A stretch of DNA of 64,000 nucleotides from Mesodorylaimus sp. YZB2_4. Taxonomy: Eukaryota; Nematoda; Enoplea; Dorylaimida; Dorylaimidae. The stretch is from contig JASANH010000209.1 in assembly GCA_030248295.1 (NCBI GenBank), forward strand, positions 186,001 to 250,000. The letters are read 5' to 3'. The stretch's first letter is position 1; the number at the start of each line of letters is the position of its first letter. Below are positions 61,701-64,000 of this stretch, one piece after another. The notes beneath the pieces are model-generated. The model was not told the DNA's origin. It saw only the letters and a program-made list of their open reading frames with translations, and did no database searches. The position numbers and the translations under genes were made by a program.

Positions 61701-63379
61701 TTTCCAACGGTACTTGGCGACCGTTCAACTAAAAAAAGAAAAACACATTTTAAAAAAAGTCAAAAAAGAATTTTCTATTGTCAAATAAATAAAATCGTAC
61801 GAGCATGAGAAACTTTTCTAACATTCCTCAAACCCCGATTTTTCAATGTTTGAAAAGTCTCCTATACAAACACCAAGGGGGGACAGTTTTCTAAAATCTC
61901 CTAGGTTTATCTTATTGCAGGCGAAAAATTTCTCACGCGCTACCCGAAACCAACTACCCGAGCGGCCCGTCCTAACACAGTCTCTTATTGTGTCAAAAAT
62001 ACGATGCAAGGCGAACACTAAAATCACTATCCTACGTAACCGGGTCGCTTTGATCGCACGCTCCAAACGTGGGAACCATAAACACTAAACACTTTTACTG
62101 ATCCAATGTAAACTTTACCCCAAAATCCCACCTCCGCCCACTCGCTACCAACCCATACCGCACCCTTACTTTTATTGCCCATTTACTAACCTAGCCTCCC
62201 CGCCTTGCTTGCTCGAAATCGAGATGAGCAAACGAAATCGACACCGAAAGCAGATTCATTGACGTAATTACACTTTCAACACCCCTCGACCACATTCCCA
62301 CAACTCCCCCCCCCGACTTCATTCATTTCTATTTTCCCAAACCAGCCTCTCTCTCTCTCTCGACTGACGTGGCCAACGAGGGAATCTACGTCAAATCAAC
62401 GAATCGTACACCGCTTCCGTAACAAGAGGGTGGGCGGTCCATCGACGTCATTCGACCACGTTATTATTGTCATTACGATATGAACGAGCCCACAACCGAT
62501 CCGATGCATTCACAAAAAAAGGCCATCCATCCATTAGCAAACTCTTCGTTCACCGCCCACCTGATTTTTCAATTTCATTTCCCCAACTAAGCAAGCATCC
62601 TCTTTTAGCCCCCGCCCATTCAACAGCTCCCTTCCCAATAGACCAACCGATCTCATAAAGGTCACCGCTCCAACAACACCAAGCGTGGGTCGACAATAGG
62701 AGCCACGTGAATATGGAAATAAAGACTTAGCCCACTTCTACAGTGCACCCTGAACAATCTAACCCATCCCCCCCATCAATGCTGTTCAAACAGATCACAC
62801 CCACTAAACGCACCCATCGCCTACAGTATACGCTACTGCCCACACCATCCACTCACCTGCCTACTACAAAATCCCACTTTATTTTGCACTAGCCAACTGA
62901 AAAATCCCGCTTTACATTGGCCGACTAAACACTCCCACTTTACACTAGTCAACTGAAAAATCCCGCTTTACACTACTTCAACTTACCGTGCCCCAAGCTG
63001 CGACGTTATCGCGCGAAACAAATTTCACAGCTACCGGTAGGCCGTCTTTCAAACGAAATCCCGAATACACCGTACCAAATCCACCGCGACCTAATTCAGG
63101 CCCTAGTTTATACATTTTCTTAAACGAATTTTCCGTTCCTTAAACAAAAGAGGAAAAACATCAAATCCAATATTCGAGATCATCAAACTCGTTTACATCA
63201 TAATCACTAAACATGGAATTACCTAGTTTGACGTTCTCCTCATTGACCATATTTGTTTGCTCGTAATGTTGCTGCTGAGCGAATTGTTGCTGACCATGAG
63301 CTTGTTGAGATTGCTGTTGTTGTGTTTGAAGCAAATTGCCAACGCCCAACGTCATATTTTTCAACTTCCGCTTAAACAT
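58774..63379 (-). CDS. PIM: PIM-family serine/threonine protein kinase
   Basis: Constitutively active-type CAMK-group kinase of the PIM family (worm prk-1/prk-2). Coding exons (minus): 63223-63379, 62987-63138, 61522-61728, 61306-61462, 59388-59564, 58774-59330; phases agree, 468 aa. The N-terminus is Gln-rich. The catalytic domain starts near residue 62: glycine loop [12 protein letters not shown], Lys91 in VAVKF, Glu112, and the PIM hinge MERPSP with two prolines. Next come HRDIKDEN (Asp189), DFGSG (Asp208), and [10 protein letters not shown] running into the PIM substrate-site segment [20 protein letters not shown]. The domain ends at [12 protein letters not shown]. The remaining 140 or so residues are a Ser/Gln-rich tail absent from vertebrate PIMs. 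The start is the first ATG at 63379; the frame is open upstream without ATG. The fifth intron (59331-59387) is only 57 bases, a multiple of three and stop-free. Confidence 0.92.
59879..59894 (+). repeat. Poly-C tract in the PIM intron
   Basis: A C homopolymer of about 15 bases within the large intron between exons 4 and 5; simple sequence, assembly length uncertain. Confidence 0.8.
62864..62980. repeat. Tandem repeat, ~28-bp period, about four units
   Basis: Units of the form AAAAATCCCGCTTTACACTA plus GTCAACTG recur four times, the first with a short insertion and the last degenerate. The array ends just before the donor of PIM exon 2 (62986). Confidence 0.75.
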
Positions 63380-64000
63380 AGCCGATTGGGCAAATATGAC
63401 CAACTGTTTTTGCACTTGTCAAAAATGATTTCTTTTTTTTAAAAAACCACTCGAACTAGAAAACTTCCGATTCGAGAGCGATCAAACTCCTTGCAAAAAT
63501 GACGATACCAATGACGCGTATAACGTTGATTCAAACTAAAAAATACAAGCAGCTTCTAAGAATTTTTAAACGATTCTGAGAAAAAAGCTCAGACTCGTTC
63601 TATTTGGGTTGGACCAAAGTCGGGCCTTGCTAACACCCAACCCGGCCGCCCTCCCACGACGACGGCTAAATGAGCATTGAAGGCCCACGATAGAAGGATG
63701 GCGGCGGCTGATCACTTCCCGCCCGCGCCACAGCTTAAGATGCAGTTATACTAGCCAACACACAAACCCCCCTTTTGCCCTTTACGACGCCCGCGCAAAA
63801 AGAACGATTCTTGTGAACCAAGTGAACGGCAGCTGCGCCAACATCCAGCCAAGCCGGGGGACTGGCTGCCAGCTAGCCGACAATGTGGAAACGAATTACG
63901 ACTCGGCCACCATCGCCTATCGACCCGTTGCCTCGGCCGTGTCTAAACCCCAATGACGCACTCGTCCTACTTGTCCCGCCTTAAACTTGGCATCGTTCCA
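63380..64000. other. Upstream region of the PIM-like gene
   Basis: Presumed promoter and 5' UTR of the minus-strand kinase gene. No further exon or opposing gene is recognised up to the window edge. Confidence 0.4.

Overview
This is eukaryotic, animal nuclear DNA. Genes are split by GT-AG introns with short pyrimidine-rich acceptors (often TTTTCAG or TTTTTAG). I rebuilt the main genes by joining exons whose phases agree. The gene set (a zag-1/ZEB zinc-finger homeobox factor, a NET-family zinc finger like tlp-1/noc/elbow, Srt-like seven-helix chemoreceptor genes, a PIM-type kinase, BAG6/Scythe) fits a nematode best. The species cannot be named from sequence alone, and another ecdysozoan is not fully excluded.

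Layout. 1-3245: upstream DNA without a recognised gene. 3364-7473 (+): zag-1/ZEB factor in five coding exons. 7474-12002: repeat-rich spacer with a duplicated 212-bp block split by a solo-LTR-like insertion, a second copy of that element, and a small retrocopy with a 17-bp target duplication. 12003-13183 (+): intact Srt-like chemoreceptor in two exons. 16075-17213 (-): broken rhodopsin-like receptor. 18182-19138 (+): decayed second copy of the Srt-like gene. 20903-21563 (-): LINE tail. 23034-23202: tRNA-derived SINE. 24767-26333 (+): NET-family zinc finger. 26334-31964: spacer. 31965-39883 (-): BAG6/Scythe in twelve exons, about 1257 aa. 39845-41530: tandem duplication that copied the head of BAG6 and the tail of the neighbouring gene, later hit by a PIF/Harbinger element. 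41825-43294 (-) and 50461-51825 (+): two intronless paralogues in opposite orientation encoding secreted-then-anchored proteins with a MIDAS-less VWA-like domain. The spacer between them and the stretch 51.9-57.1 kb are full of transposon footprints. 58774-63379 (-): PIM-family serine/threonine kinase in six coding exons.

The genes do not form one pathway. Two are neuronal or patterning transcription factors, one is a chaperone/quality-control factor, one is a signalling kinase, and the chemoreceptors and VWA proteins are fast-evolving, lineage-specific families. The most unusual parts are the VWA pair with its conserved 5' block, the BAG6/VWA junction duplication, and a dense set of non-autonomous elements whose ends and target-site duplications can be read directly.
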